Origin: Pseudarthrobacter sp.
Lineage (GTDB): Bacteria; Actinomycetota; Actinomycetes; Actinomycetales; Micrococcaceae
Assembly (NCBI GenBank): GCA_031178005.1
Contig: JAPSJV010000002.1
Span: forward strand, 62,001 to 126,000
Direction of reading: 5' to 3'
DNA: 64,000 nucleotides
Shown here: piece by piece, positions 51,008 to 58,643 of the stretch
How the letters are laid out: each line of letters begins with the position of its first letter
Position numbering within the stretch: the stretch's first letter is position 1
Notes under the pieces: model-generated
Databases searched by the model: none
What the model was told of the DNA's origin: nothing
What the model saw: the letters and a program-made list of their open reading frames with translations, nothing else
Translations under genes and position numbers: made by a program

Positions 51008-51298
51008 CTAGACCGGCTTGCTTGCCTTGCCGTCCAGCCAAAGGAGGTCCGACTCGTCCCGGTGCGTTCCCTGGGATCCCACGTGCTTGCTGTCAATCCT
51101 TGGCCCGTTTTTGATCACGTGGACCAGTGCCATGCCGTGACCCCGGCCCAGATCGTAGTCTGCCTTCAGCCATTCAAGGATGACTCCGGCCTTTACTGAG
51201 GGTTCCTTGAACCCCTTGGATTCGGCGATGTCGAGGAGCTGGCGCGGAGTGAGGCCCGTCTTAACCTCAACGGCGTCGAGATATGCCTGGAAGGACAT
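51008..51298 (-). CDS. DUF4287-domain small protein
   Basis: A 96-residue protein opening MSFQAYLDAVEVKTGLTPRQLLDIAESKG with GVILEWLKADYDLGRGHGMALVHVIKNG. This pattern matches the DUF4287 domain, often annotated with DUF5655. The domain is small, helical and of unknown function. I chose ATG at 51298 behind AAAGG; the ORF is 11 codons longer without support. It is convergent with the permease gene and divergent from the ArsR gene. Confidence 0.85.
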   Translation of the reverse strand: MSFQAYLDAVEVKTGLTPRQLLDIAESKGFKEPSVKAGVILEWLKADYDLGRGHGMALVHVIKNGPRIDSKHVGSQGTHRDESDLLWLDGKASKPV

Positions 51299-51444
51299 GT
51301 ATGGTGCCTTTCGAAAGGGAGATGTGACCACGCTACTGGCCCAAGGAATTCAGGGCCAGCATTTCTCATCGGCCGATCACCCCAGGCCGCGGCTGACAGA
51401 CCGTTGGCCGCGACGATGCAGCAGCCTTTCTGCGGGGCCGGCAC

Positions 51445-51474
51445 TTGATATGCAAGCGATGACTTGCCTATAGT
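51445..51474 (+). promoter_or_regulatory. promoter/operator of the ArsR-VOC pair
   Basis: TTGATA and TATAGT are 18 bp apart, and the spacer holds GCAAG-N6-CTTGC (51452-51467). The GTG start at 51481 is only six bases past the -10 box, so the message is probably leaderless and autorepressed. Confidence 0.6.
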
Positions 51475-51480
51475 GAATCC

Positions 51481-51759
51481 GTGGCCGATATCTTCCGCGC
51501 ACTCGACGACGAGACCAGGCGACTGATCCTGGACGACCTGTCGGCACGCGACGGCCAGACCCTGTTCGAGATCTGCACCATGATGGCCATGAGGCATGGG
51601 CTGTCCATCACACGGCAGGCCATTTCGCAGCACCTCGGCATACTTGAATCCGCTGGACTCGTTGTGACAGAGAAACGCGGACGCTCCAAATTCCACTACT
51701 TCAACCCCGGCCCACTCGCGGAGATCAACGAGCGTTGGCCCCACCAGAAAGAGACCTGA
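51481..51759 (+). CDS. ArsR-family winged-helix regulator
   Basis: A 92-residue helix-turn-helix protein: MADIFRALDDETRRLILDDLSARDGQTLFEI, recognition helix region ITRQAISQHLGILESAGLV, wing VTEKRGRSKFHYFNPGPL. It has no cysteine pair of the metal-sensing kind, so metal sensing is unlikely; it belongs to the SdpR/YdfF-like non-metal group. GTG start, leaderless. It is three bases upstream of a VOC-protein gene and forms a two-gene unit with it. Confidence 0.88.
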   Translation: MADIFRALDDETRRLILDDLSARDGQTLFEICTMMAMRHGLSITRQAISQHLGILESAGLVVTEKRGRSKFHYFNPGPLAEINERWPHQKET

Positions 51760-51762
51760 ACC

Positions 51763-52158
51763 ATGAAGATTTCCATGACCAGCGTATTCGTCAACGATCA
51801 GCGGGCGGCCCACGCTTTCTACACGGACGTGCTTGGCTTCGAAACGCGTCACGACCTTCCGATCGGCGACGACTTCTGGCTAACAGTCACGTCCCCGGAA
51901 GCTCCCGAAGGGCCCGAACTGCTGCTTGAGCCGGCCGGTCATCCTGCCGTGAAGCCGTACCGGGACGCGCTTATGGAGGACGGCATTCCGCTGGCCCAGT
52001 TCTCTGTAGAAGACATCGAGGCCGAGTACGCCCGGCTGAGCGGGCTTGGCGTGGTTTTCACCCAGCCGCCTACCGACATCGGCGAGGGCATCGTGGCCGT
52101 CTTTGATGACACGTGCGGCAACCTGATCCAGCTCATCGAAATGAAGCCGGAAGCCTGA
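51763..52158 (+). CDS. VOC-superfamily glyoxalase-like protein
   Basis: A 131-residue VOC protein (ISMTSVFVNDQRAAHAFYTDVLGFETRHDLPIGDDFWLTV; LLEPAGHPAVK; VFDDTCGNLIQLIEM). The usual first-strand His is replaced by Thr/Ser, while Glu in IQLIEM is kept. Such proteins in ArsR-VOC pairs are often annotated as glyoxalase or bleomycin-resistance proteins; the substrate is unknown. It is coupled to the regulator by a three-base gap. Confidence 0.85.
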   Translation: MKISMTSVFVNDQRAAHAFYTDVLGFETRHDLPIGDDFWLTVTSPEAPEGPELLLEPAGHPAVKPYRDALMEDGIPLAQFSVEDIEAEYARLSGLGVVFTQPPTDIGEGIVAVFDDTCGNLIQLIEMKPEA

Positions 52159-52168
52159 AGCCACCGCT

Positions 52169-52214
52169 GGTGATCGAGCCTGTAGAGATCCGGTTTCGAC
52201 AGGTCAACCACCGG
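52169..52214. repeat. dispersed intergenic repeat R4
   Basis: GGTGATCGAGCCTGTAGAGA and TTTCGACAGGTCAACCACC are oppositely oriented units able to pair. They lie between the convergent VOC and AlaX-like genes, where they could also serve in transcript ending. Confidence 0.75.
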
Positions 52215-52225
52215 CCGGCTAACGC

Positions 52226-53104
52226 CTACTGCACCACAACGCACCGTGTGGTCATCCGGACAACGGGAGTGCCGCCGTCGACCGTTGCCGTAAGCGCAAC
52301 GTTGATGGAGGACAGCTCCGACAACGACGAAAGGTGCGTGCCTCCGCAAGGGATGCTGACGGTGCCGTCCGGGAGGTCGGCAACCCAGAGGCGACGTGCG
52401 GAGAGATCCGGGGCTGGCGCTTCGACATGCACCCGGGAACCGGCCGCTACCCAGGTGGCCAGTGTCCGGTTGATGCCCTCCTGGGTTTCCGCGAGTTTCC
52501 CTAGGAGGGCCTCGGTGTCAAAACCCTTGCGTCGCAGGGATTTGCCCAGCCTGTACTCGTCCAGCGAACCGTTCTCCGTGATCAAGGACCGATCAATGGC
52601 CTGGGCGTCGAAGTTGGGGTTACCGGCCGAATCCAACGGCACGTCCTTCTTCCACAACCCGGCCACCTCGGCGTTCAAGGCCAGCGACGCCAGATGGCAG
52701 CCCGTATGCCCGGCCGACAGCGCAGCCCTGAACTCCCCGTTCACGCTGATGGTGATGGCCTGACCCTCCACCAAGGGAAGGCTGCCATCCACAATGTGCG
52801 CAGCCACAAAAGCCCAGCCTTCCGCACCCTTCCGCACTGGGACATCGGCTCCGATGTGCAGGGATTGGCCGTCAGTCGCGCCAACCACGCAGTCCAGAAC
52901 GCTGGTAGTGCCCGACTCCGTGCGAAGCTCCGCGGCATCCGCCGGTTGGTCCGGCCAGGCCAGGTCCACCGGGTGGCACGGAGTGCTGTCCAGGAGAACG
53001 GCCCGCTTGCCGCCGTCGAGGTTTTCGATATGGAGGATGGTTGCGGTGCCTTCTAACGCTCCCGAGGGAAACGTGACAACGGTGTCGATGGAAGGGAGTG
53101 TCAT
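52226..53104 (-). CDS. AlaX-like metal-dependent aminoacyl-tRNA editing hydrolase
   Basis: A 292-residue protein with the two halves of the editing-site zinc motif: HxxxH in SAGHTGCHLASLAL and CxxxH in IPCGGTHLSSLSEL. The latter is the signature of alanyl/threonyl-tRNA editing domains. An N-terminal beta-barrel part (residues 1-100) corresponds to that of AlaX-L. The likely role is hydrolysis of mischarged Ser- or Gly-tRNA(Ala). It stands alone between the ArsR-VOC pair and the csoR region. Confidence 0.82.
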   Translation of the reverse strand: MTLPSIDTVVTFPSGALEGTATILHIENLDGGKRAVLLDSTPCHPVDLAWPDQPADAAELRTESGTTSVLDCVVGATDGQSLHIGADVPVRKGAEGWAFVAAHIVDGSLPLVEGQAITISVNGEFRAALSAGHTGCHLASLALNAEVAGLWKKDVPLDSAGNPNFDAQAIDRSLITENGSLDEYRLGKSLRRKGFDTEALLGKLAETQEGINRTLATWVAAGSRVHVEAPAPDLSARRLWVADLPDGTVSIPCGGTHLSSLSELSSINVALTATVDGGTPVVRMTTRCVVVQ

Positions 53105-53175
53105 TCTGGCCTATCGGATCAGGGCGGAGCGGATTTCGCGGCCTTAAAGCAGCCCGCAAAACGCGATGAGGGAGG

Positions 53176-53508
53176 TCAGGAACGGACCAAGCGGGCGATG
53201 GCCTCGGAGGCTTCCTTCATTTTGGCGTCAGCCGCATCTCCGCCGAGCTGGGCGGCGTCGACAACGCAGTGCTTCATGTGGTCATCCAGCAACCCCAGGG
53301 CCACGCCGCGCAAGGCGGAAGTCAGCGCCGAAACCTGGGTGAGTATGTCAATGCAGTACTGCTCCTCGTCAACCATCCGCGCGATTCCCCGCGCCTGGCC
53401 CTCTATCCGTTTGAGGCGGGCCAAGTAACGCTCTTTATCGGTGATGTAACCGTGGTTTGCGTGGACCTCGGCCCCTGCTTCCGGGCCTGAAGGCTGTTTC
53501 GTGGTCAT
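53176..53508 (-). CDS. csoR: copper-sensing repressor CsoR
   Basis: A 110-residue DUF156 protein. The Cu(I) ligands are Cys52, His77 and Cys81, with the exact 25- and 4-residue spacings of Mycobacterium CsoR (EEQYCIDIL ... DDHMKHC). YLARLKRIEGQARGIARMV forms the DNA-contacting helix. I chose ATG at 53508 behind AAGGA; an in-frame ATG 13 codons upstream lacks a site. It lies downstream of the copZ-copA operon, past a hairpin, so it may have its own promoter. CsoR-type boxes are at 57656, 57689, 60122 and 60177. Confidence 0.93.
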   Translation of the reverse strand: MTTKQPSGPEAGAEVHANHGYITDKERYLARLKRIEGQARGIARMVDEEQYCIDILTQVSALTSALRGVALGLLDDHMKHCVVDAAQLGGDAADAKMKEASEAIARLVRS

Positions 53509-53739
53509 TCTGTTCCTTGAGGGGTAGCCGTAGATGGTGCCGGGCACGAGTTCGCCGTCCCGTGGCGGGATGATCCGTTTTCCAAAAAGCCGACTGCCAG
53601 ATCGGCCGCGCAGCGGAACAGACAGACCGCCACCCAGCGGATCACCCTACTCATGGTACTTGTGCGCCGCAGCGCAGCCGGAACCTGATCCTTACCACCA
53701 TGACAACCTCCCATTGGGCTTGGCTCCGGGATGCCAAAT

Positions 53740-53774
53740 CCCGGGTGCGCTGACATAAGGTCACCGCACCCGGG
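53740..53774. terminator. hairpin after the copper operon
   Basis: CCCGGGTGCG and CGCACCCGGG form a perfect 10-bp stem with a 15-nt loop, 24 bp past the stop of the YHS-domain gene and before csoR. Confidence 0.65.
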
Positions 53775-53797
53775 GTCGCACTCCTGCGCCGAGGGTC

Positions 53798-54046
53798 TCA
53801 GCCGGCGTGCGCGTATTTCGCCGGGTCGGCGTCGAAGGCCGGCCCGCAGCCTGCACAGCAGAACCAGTAACGTTCCCCGTCATAGTCTCGGTAGAGGCCG
53901 CTGGCTTCGGCAGCAGCCTTGACTACGGGGGTGCCGGCCATGACCGGGCAGTAGGCAATTGCGTCATTGTCCTGTGGGGGACGGGCGGTGAGAGTCAGAT
54001 CCTCTGTCGAAGTGTCCTTGGCGGAGGTGCTGCAGCAGCTTCCCAT
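53798..54046 (-). CDS. YHS-domain small protein of the copper operon
   Basis: An 82-residue protein. A Cys-rich start (MGSCCSTSA) and a YHS-type metal-binding unit (AYCPVMAGTPVVKAAAEASG, ERYWFCCAGCGPAFDADPAKYA) give seven cysteines in all. YHS units bind heavy metals and often accompany CopA or mercury/copper genes. It starts 25 nt after copA on the same strand. A copper chaperone or buffering role is inferred from position. Confidence 0.85.
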   Translation of the reverse strand: MGSCCSTSAKDTSTEDLTLTARPPQDNDAIAYCPVMAGTPVVKAAAEASGLYRDYDGERYWFCCAGCGPAFDADPAKYAHAG

Positions 54047-54071
54047 GGCGGGTTTCCTTTCGGGTTGGGGG

Positions 54072-56384
54072 TCAGGCGTCGATCGGCTGTAGCGCGCGGG
54101 TGCGGGCGGCAGCTGGCGACGTGTTTACCGCGTGGCTCTTGAAGGAGCGCAAGCGGAGGCTGTTGGTGACGACGAAAACGCTGCTGAATGCCATGGCGGC
54201 GCCGGCCAGCATGGGGTTGAGCAGCCCGAGCGCGGCCAGCGGAATTGCGGCTACGTTGTAGGCAAAAGCCCAGAACAGGTTGGTTTTAATTGTGCTCAGG
54301 GTCTTTCGGGCAAGCCGGATCGCGTCGGCGGCGGCACGCAGATCTCCACGGACCAAGGTGAGGTCTGCCGCTTCGATGGCCACATCCGTACCGGTTCCCA
54401 TGGCCAGGCCCAGGTCCGCTTGGGCCAGCGCCGCGGCGTCATTGACGCCGTCACCCACCATGGCCACGACCTTGCCCTGCTTCTGCAGGTCCGTGACAAC
54501 ACGGACCTTGTCCTGGGGAAGGACTTCTGCGATGACCTGATCGATCCCCACCTGGGCGGCCACCTGTTCGGCGACGACACGGTTGTCGCCGGTGAGCAGC
54601 ACCGGCGTCAGGCCAAGTGTCCGGAATTGCGCGATGGCTTCGGCGCTGGTGTCCTTGATCGCGTCGGCAACGGTCATCACACCGCGGACCTCCCCGTCCC
54701 AGGCCACGACTACTGCCGTCTCCCGGGCCGCCTCAGCTTCAGTCTTGGCCCGGGCAAGATCGGCCGGCAGCGTCAGCGACCAGTCAGTGAGCAGGGATTC
54801 GCGGCCCACGATCACCAGATGGCCTTCGACCACACCTTGAACACCGCGCCCCTCGACATTCAGGAAATTTTCAGGGGTTGGCAGGTCTCCGACACGTTCG
54901 GTGGCGCCGCGTGCAATCGCCTGGGCGATGGGATGTTCTGAGGAATCCTCCAAGGCTCCGGCTATGCGGAGCAGATCGTCAGGGCTGGTTCCGCGCGCTG
55001 TGTGCACGTCCCGCAGGGTCATCTTGCCGGTGGTGACAGTACCGGTCTTATCGAGCAGGATGGTGTCCACCTTGCGGGTGGATTCGAGCACTTCCGGCCC
55101 TTTGATCAGGATGCCCAGTTGGGCTCCCCTGCCGGTGCCGACCAAAAGCGCGGTTGGCGTAGCCAGCCCCAGGGCGCAGGGGCAGGCGATGATGAGTACA
55201 GCCACGGCCGCGGTGAACGCAGCAGTTACGGGGAACCCCGCACCGAGCCACGCAGCCAGTGTGCCCACGGCCACCGCGATCACGATGGGAACGAACACAC
55301 CCGAGATCCGGTCAGCCAGACGCTGGACCTCGGCCTTGCCGGATTGGGCATTCTCGACCAGTTGTGCCATCTGCGCCAGCTGGGTGTCCGAACCTACGCG
55401 CGTGGCGCGGATGACCAACCGTCCACCGGAGTTGACGGTGGCACCGGTGACGGTGTCTCCGGCGCCGACTTCCACGGGCACCGATTCGCCGGTGAGCATC
55501 GACTCATCGACAGCACTGCGGCCGCTGACAACCACGCCATCCGTTGCAATCTTCTCGCCGGGACGGACAATGAACTCATCGCCGACGGAGAGCTGATCGG
55601 TGGGGATGCGGATCTCGTCGCCGTCGCGCAACACAGCCACCTCTTTGGCGCCCAGCTCCAGCAAGGCGCGCAGAGCTGCCCCGGCCTGCCGCTTGGAACG
55701 CTTCTCAAAGTAGCGGCCTGCCAGGATGAACAGAATCACCCCGGCGCCGACTTCCAGGTAAATGTTGCCCGCGCCATCAATGGGAGCAACGGTCAGTTCG
55801 AAGGGGTGCGTCATCCCCGGCGTCCCTGCGGTGCCGAAGAAGAGGGCATAGACGGACCACAGGAACGCAGCAGTCGTGCCCATGGAAATCAGGGTGTCCA
55901 TGGTTGCGGCACCATGGCGAAGATTTGTGTAGGCGGCCTTATGGAAGGGCCAGCCGGCCCAGAGGATCACTGGGGCGGCCATCGCCAGGGAAAGCCATTG
56001 CCAGTAATTGAACTGCAGTGCTGGGATCATCGCCATTGCGATGACGGGTATCGCGAGCACCGCGCTGCCAATGAGCCGGTGCCTGAGGGTACGCAGTTCA
56101 GCGTCAGGACGGTCGCCGTCGTCCCCGTTTTGCTGTTCCCGCGCGCTGGGCAGGGCCGCGGAGTATCCGGTCTTTTCGACCTCGGCAACCAAGGCCTGGG
56201 GATCGTAGCCCGCAGGAGCGGTGATGTGTGCCTTTTCTGTGGCGTAGTTTACGGAGGCGATGACGCCGTCGAGCTTGTTGAGCTTGCGTTCGATCCGATT
56301 GGCGCACGAGGCGCAGGTCATCCCGCCGATCTCAAGCTCGATGTCGAGTTCCGACGCCGGCTGCCAGGCTGCTGATGCAGACAT
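54072..56384 (-). CDS. copA: copper-exporting P1B-type ATPase
   Basis: A 770-residue P-type ATPase. One N-terminal HMA domain has [13 protein letters not shown] (Cys24, Cys27). Eight membrane helices carry [10 protein letters not shown], the Cu(I) site. The phosphorylation motif is [11 protein letters not shown], the nucleotide-domain HP is in SSEHPIAQA, and the hinge is [16 protein letters not shown]. It pumps Cu(I) out of the cytoplasm. It lies in the minus-strand operon copZ, exported protein, copA, YHS protein. The promoter region before copZ carries two CsoR boxes. Confidence 0.96.
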   Translation of the reverse strand: MSASAAWQPASELDIELEIGGMTCASCANRIERKLNKLDGVIASVNYATEKAHITAPAGYDPQALVAEVEKTGYSAALPSAREQQNGDDGDRPDAELRTLRHRLIGSAVLAIPVIAMAMIPALQFNYWQWLSLAMAAPVILWAGWPFHKAAYTNLRHGAATMDTLISMGTTAAFLWSVYALFFGTAGTPGMTHPFELTVAPIDGAGNIYLEVGAGVILFILAGRYFEKRSKRQAGAALRALLELGAKEVAVLRDGDEIRIPTDQLSVGDEFIVRPGEKIATDGVVVSGRSAVDESMLTGESVPVEVGAGDTVTGATVNSGGRLVIRATRVGSDTQLAQMAQLVENAQSGKAEVQRLADRISGVFVPIVIAVAVGTLAAWLGAGFPVTAAFTAAVAVLIIACPCALGLATPTALLVGTGRGAQLGILIKGPEVLESTRKVDTILLDKTGTVTTGKMTLRDVHTARGTSPDDLLRIAGALEDSSEHPIAQAIARGATERVGDLPTPENFLNVEGRGVQGVVEGHLVIVGRESLLTDWSLTLPADLARAKTEAEAARETAVVVAWDGEVRGVMTVADAIKDTSAEAIAQFRTLGLTPVLLTGDNRVVAEQVAAQVGIDQVIAEVLPQDKVRVVTDLQKQGKVVAMVGDGVNDAAALAQADLGLAMGTGTDVAIEAADLTLVRGDLRAAADAIRLARKTLSTIKTNLFWAFAYNVAAIPLAALGLLNPMLAGAAMAFSSVFVVTNSLRLRSFKSHAVNTSPAAARTRALQPIDA

Positions 56385-56453
56385 GGGTACTTCTTTCTCC
56401 CGCTGCGGGCCCGACCCGTCAGGGTCATGCTCCTTGGGGTGGTCGTGGATGGG

Positions 56454-57428
56454 TCAGTGCCCGCCGTGCCCGTCATCGGCTGTACTGCCGTCGGCGGGCG
56501 TCTTCTCGGTGGGCGTGGTCGCGGCAGGGTCTAATTCCGTAGCGTCAGCGGTGAACCGGGCGGTATGGACCTGCCCCTCTACCTGGAAATCGAAGTAGAG
56601 GTAATAGCGGCCAGGCGTCGGGGGCGTAGCAGCAAATTTCACCTCGGGCCCGGAGACCCCACCCTGACCCGGCCCAGCACCTTCAGGGTGGGTGTGCAAG
56701 TAGGCCATGTCGCCTTCCCGCAGTGCCACCAAGTGCCCGTAAGCCCCGAGGTAGGGCTGCAGGTTTGTCACCGGCTGCCCGCCGCGGTTGACGCTGACCG
56801 TCAGAGGCGACGGTGATCCGGCCAGCAGGTCTCCATGGAGAGAGACCTGGAACCCTTGGACCTCATCGCTGGCCGAGACTTCAGGTGCCGCTGGCTCGAG
56901 TGGACCGGCTACGTCCACAGTCCGGGTCAGCGTCAGGTTGCCGTCCGAGCCGGTCGGGACGACATCGGCGTAAATCCGGTAGGTACCAGCTGCCTCCCAA
57001 CGCCACGGCAGGGACCAGCGCCCGGCTTCGTCCATGACGGGGTGCACGTGACGGTAGTGCGTCCCGTCGGAGCGCACCACGATCAGATGGGCCTGTTTTT
57101 CATGCGAGGCCTCGAACCGGGTGACCGGTGACGCGCCCTTGCCGGTAACGGTAAACGCCAACTCCCCGTCCGCGCCCACCACCGTGGGTGCCGTGACGTT
57201 TCCCAGCAGGTAGCCGCCTCGTTCCGAGGTGACACCTTGCACCTGGGAGTCGGTAGCAGTAGGGGCATCAGGCGTGGCGTGCTCCGCGTGCCTGTCCGCT
57301 GAACCTTCCTGGTTCATCCAGGCCTTTACGGCTTGGTCCGGCACAAGGGCCGCCGCGCCCGCAAAGGTGCCGGTGTAGAGCACGGCAAGCCCTGCCGCAT
57401 AAGTAATCAGTCGCCCGGCTGAATTCAC
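56454..57428 (-). CDS. exported His-rich protein of the copper operon, function unknown
   Basis: A 324-residue protein anchored or exported through an N-terminal hydrophobic helix (LITYAAGLAVLYTGTFAGAAALV). Two immunoglobulin-like beta domains follow, with His-bearing motifs DGTHYRHVHPVMDE and MAYLHTHPEGAGPG. The tail ends in DDGHGGH. It has no cysteines in the mature part, so metal binding would be by His/Met. It overlaps copZ by ATGA and lies before copA. Similar proteins occur in actinobacterial copper operons, where an extracytoplasmic copper-binding role is plausible but unproven. Confidence 0.8.
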   Translation of the reverse strand: MNSAGRLITYAAGLAVLYTGTFAGAAALVPDQAVKAWMNQEGSADRHAEHATPDAPTATDSQVQGVTSERGGYLLGNVTAPTVVGADGELAFTVTGKGASPVTRFEASHEKQAHLIVVRSDGTHYRHVHPVMDEAGRWSLPWRWEAAGTYRIYADVVPTGSDGNLTLTRTVDVAGPLEPAAPEVSASDEVQGFQVSLHGDLLAGSPSPLTVSVNRGGQPVTNLQPYLGAYGHLVALREGDMAYLHTHPEGAGPGQGGVSGPEVKFAATPPTPGRYYLYFDFQVEGQVHTARFTADATELDPAATTPTEKTPADGSTADDGHGGH

Positions 57429-57637
57429 GCCGACCTCACCCCCTGATAGCCGGCAGACTCCACGGCTGCCAGGACGGCTGCGTCGTCAACGGAATCCGCG
57501 CGGGTGACGATCAGCCTGCCACTCTGATGGCTGACATCCACGGACTCGACGCCGGGCACTTCCAAGACCTCTTCGCGGATGGACATCTCGCAATGTCCGC
57601 AGGTCATTCCGGTGACCTGGAATTCAGTGATGTTCAT
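57425..57637 (-). CDS. copZ: copper chaperone CopZ (HMA domain)
   Basis: A 70-residue heavy-metal-associated domain with the Cu(I)-binding motif GMTCGHC (Cys13, Cys16) and the conserved VPGVESVDV and AGYQGV stretches. It carries copper to CopA. AAGGAGGGCG lies before the ATG. It is the first gene of the copper operon behind two CsoR boxes. Confidence 0.95.
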   Translation of the reverse strand: MNITEFQVTGMTCGHCEMSIREEVLEVPGVESVDVSHQSGRLIVTRADSVDDAAVLAAVESAGYQGVRSA

Positions 57638-57655
57638 GATTCGCCCTCCTTCATA

Positions 57656-57672
57656 GTACCCCTAGGGGGTAT
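57656..57672. promoter_or_regulatory. CsoR-type operator 1, upstream of copZ
   Basis: GTACCCCTAGGGGGTAT, near-perfect to the ATACCCC-N-GGGGTAT pattern of CsoR sites. It lies between the -10 box and the ribosome site of copZ. Confidence 0.8.
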
Positions 57673-57685
57673 GTGTATAGTCATT

Positions 57686-57714
57686 AAGGTACCCACGGGG
57701 GGTATGGATGTCAA
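57686..57714 (-). promoter_or_regulatory. copZ promoter with CsoR-type operator 2 in the spacer
   Basis: On the minus strand TTGACA and TACCTT are 17 bp apart. GTACCCACGGGGGGTAT (57689-57705) fills the spacer, so CsoR binding would block RNA polymerase. Confidence 0.8.
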
Positions 57715-58176
57715 ATGATTAGACCGCTAAGAGACCGGAATGGATCAGCGGCAGGGAATCGTGGTTGACCTCATCCATGCGCGGGTCTGCAGCTGTGGAC
57801 ACCGAGCATTCAGCCCTCATATTGGAGGATGGCCGCAGCATTCCATACGCCGCGCTGATCGCCGGCTGCAGGGAATATCAGACTCACTCATGAATCCGGC
57901 AGGAGCTGCAGGCGGGGCCGCGGCAGGAACCAATCCTGGCGTACATCGGATTCAACGGGCTCAATGCCGTCCTTATCGCACTGGTGGCCATCACGGCCAT
58001 AGCCCGGATAAGACGCAAATAGAGAGGCCTCGTGTTTCTTCAGGTTCAGTGGAGCCGTTACGGGCGAAAGCCTGGCCGGACCTGAGCGGGTAACCACTCA
58101 GGTCCAGCCGCCACATTGGTCGCTTGATCCGGCCTGCCATGCTGCCCGAGGGTGGGGGGCCCTTTCCGGCAGCTGC
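57715..58176. other. 462-base gene-poor region with a short membrane-protein-like reading frame
   Basis: No intact gene is supported. Bases about 57894-58022 (plus strand) read, after a TGA, RQEPILAYIGFNGLNAVLIA and ALVAITAIARIRRK, a good single membrane helix with a basic end. No start codon with a ribosome site serves this frame. It may be the 3' remnant of a transporter or small membrane protein. The 117-codon ORF of the track in another frame is low-complexity and not convincing. Confidence 0.35.
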
Positions 58177-58539
58177 CTAATGCGTATCTGCCAGCATCCG
58201 GCTGTTGCGGCGGGCTGACACCACCGCTTCCGAAGGAATCACAAGGGTCGGCCGGGTGGCGTGGTGAAGGACGCTGGCCGGTGTGCTCCCCAGCAAGGTC
58301 GCCCTGAAGCCACGCAACCCGCGGGAATTAAGGACAATCAGATCAACATCCAGCTCGTCGGCAGTGTCCACTATGGTTTCGGATGCCGTGGCCATTGTGG
58401 ATGCGATCAGCGGCTCGGCGACCAAGCCGAAGCTGCGGGCCAGTTCCGCGCCCTCGGCGGCAATTCGTTCTGAAACCTCGAGCGCTGCAGCGTCAAGGTC
58501 GCGTAATTCCTCCAGCGCGGGTGGCCTCGACGTGAGCAT
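58177..58539 (-). CDS. universal stress protein, N-terminally truncated
   Basis: A 120-residue protein covering only the second part of a USP domain: AAEGAELARSFGLVAEPLIAS, DVDLIVLNSRGLRGFRATLLGSTPASVLHHATRPTLVIP. It contains the ATP-loop pattern G-x2-G-x9-G-S. The first strand with VGxDGS, which most USPs of 140-150 residues have, is missing. A start at 58539 follows AAGGG. Either the gene is a shortened but expressed half-domain or its 5' end has been lost; the region upstream is gene-poor. Confidence 0.7.
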   Translation of the reverse strand: MLTSRPPALEELRDLDAAALEVSERIAAEGAELARSFGLVAEPLIASTMATASETIVDTADELDVDLIVLNSRGLRGFRATLLGSTPASVLHHATRPTLVIPSEAVVSARRNSRMLADTH

Positions 58540-58643
58540 TTTGCATTCCCTTCTAATCATTGATGGCTGAACCGAATGGCACTGAGGCTGGTCCGTCGGA
58601 GCTGAATCTTCGCCGGCATGACGCAGCTGAACTTTCGTGCCTG

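Noticed and set aside
53505-53756. 83-codon ORF overlapping the csoR start by ATGA
   Set aside because: Its 5' part crosses the terminator-like hairpin and its composition is irregular. Only an internal ATG (MSRVIRWVAV) could start it, with no ribosome site, so I did not call it.
55002-56375. 457-codon plus-strand ORF opposite copA
   Set aside because: copA has all P-type ATPase motifs in its frame; the opposite frame has none.
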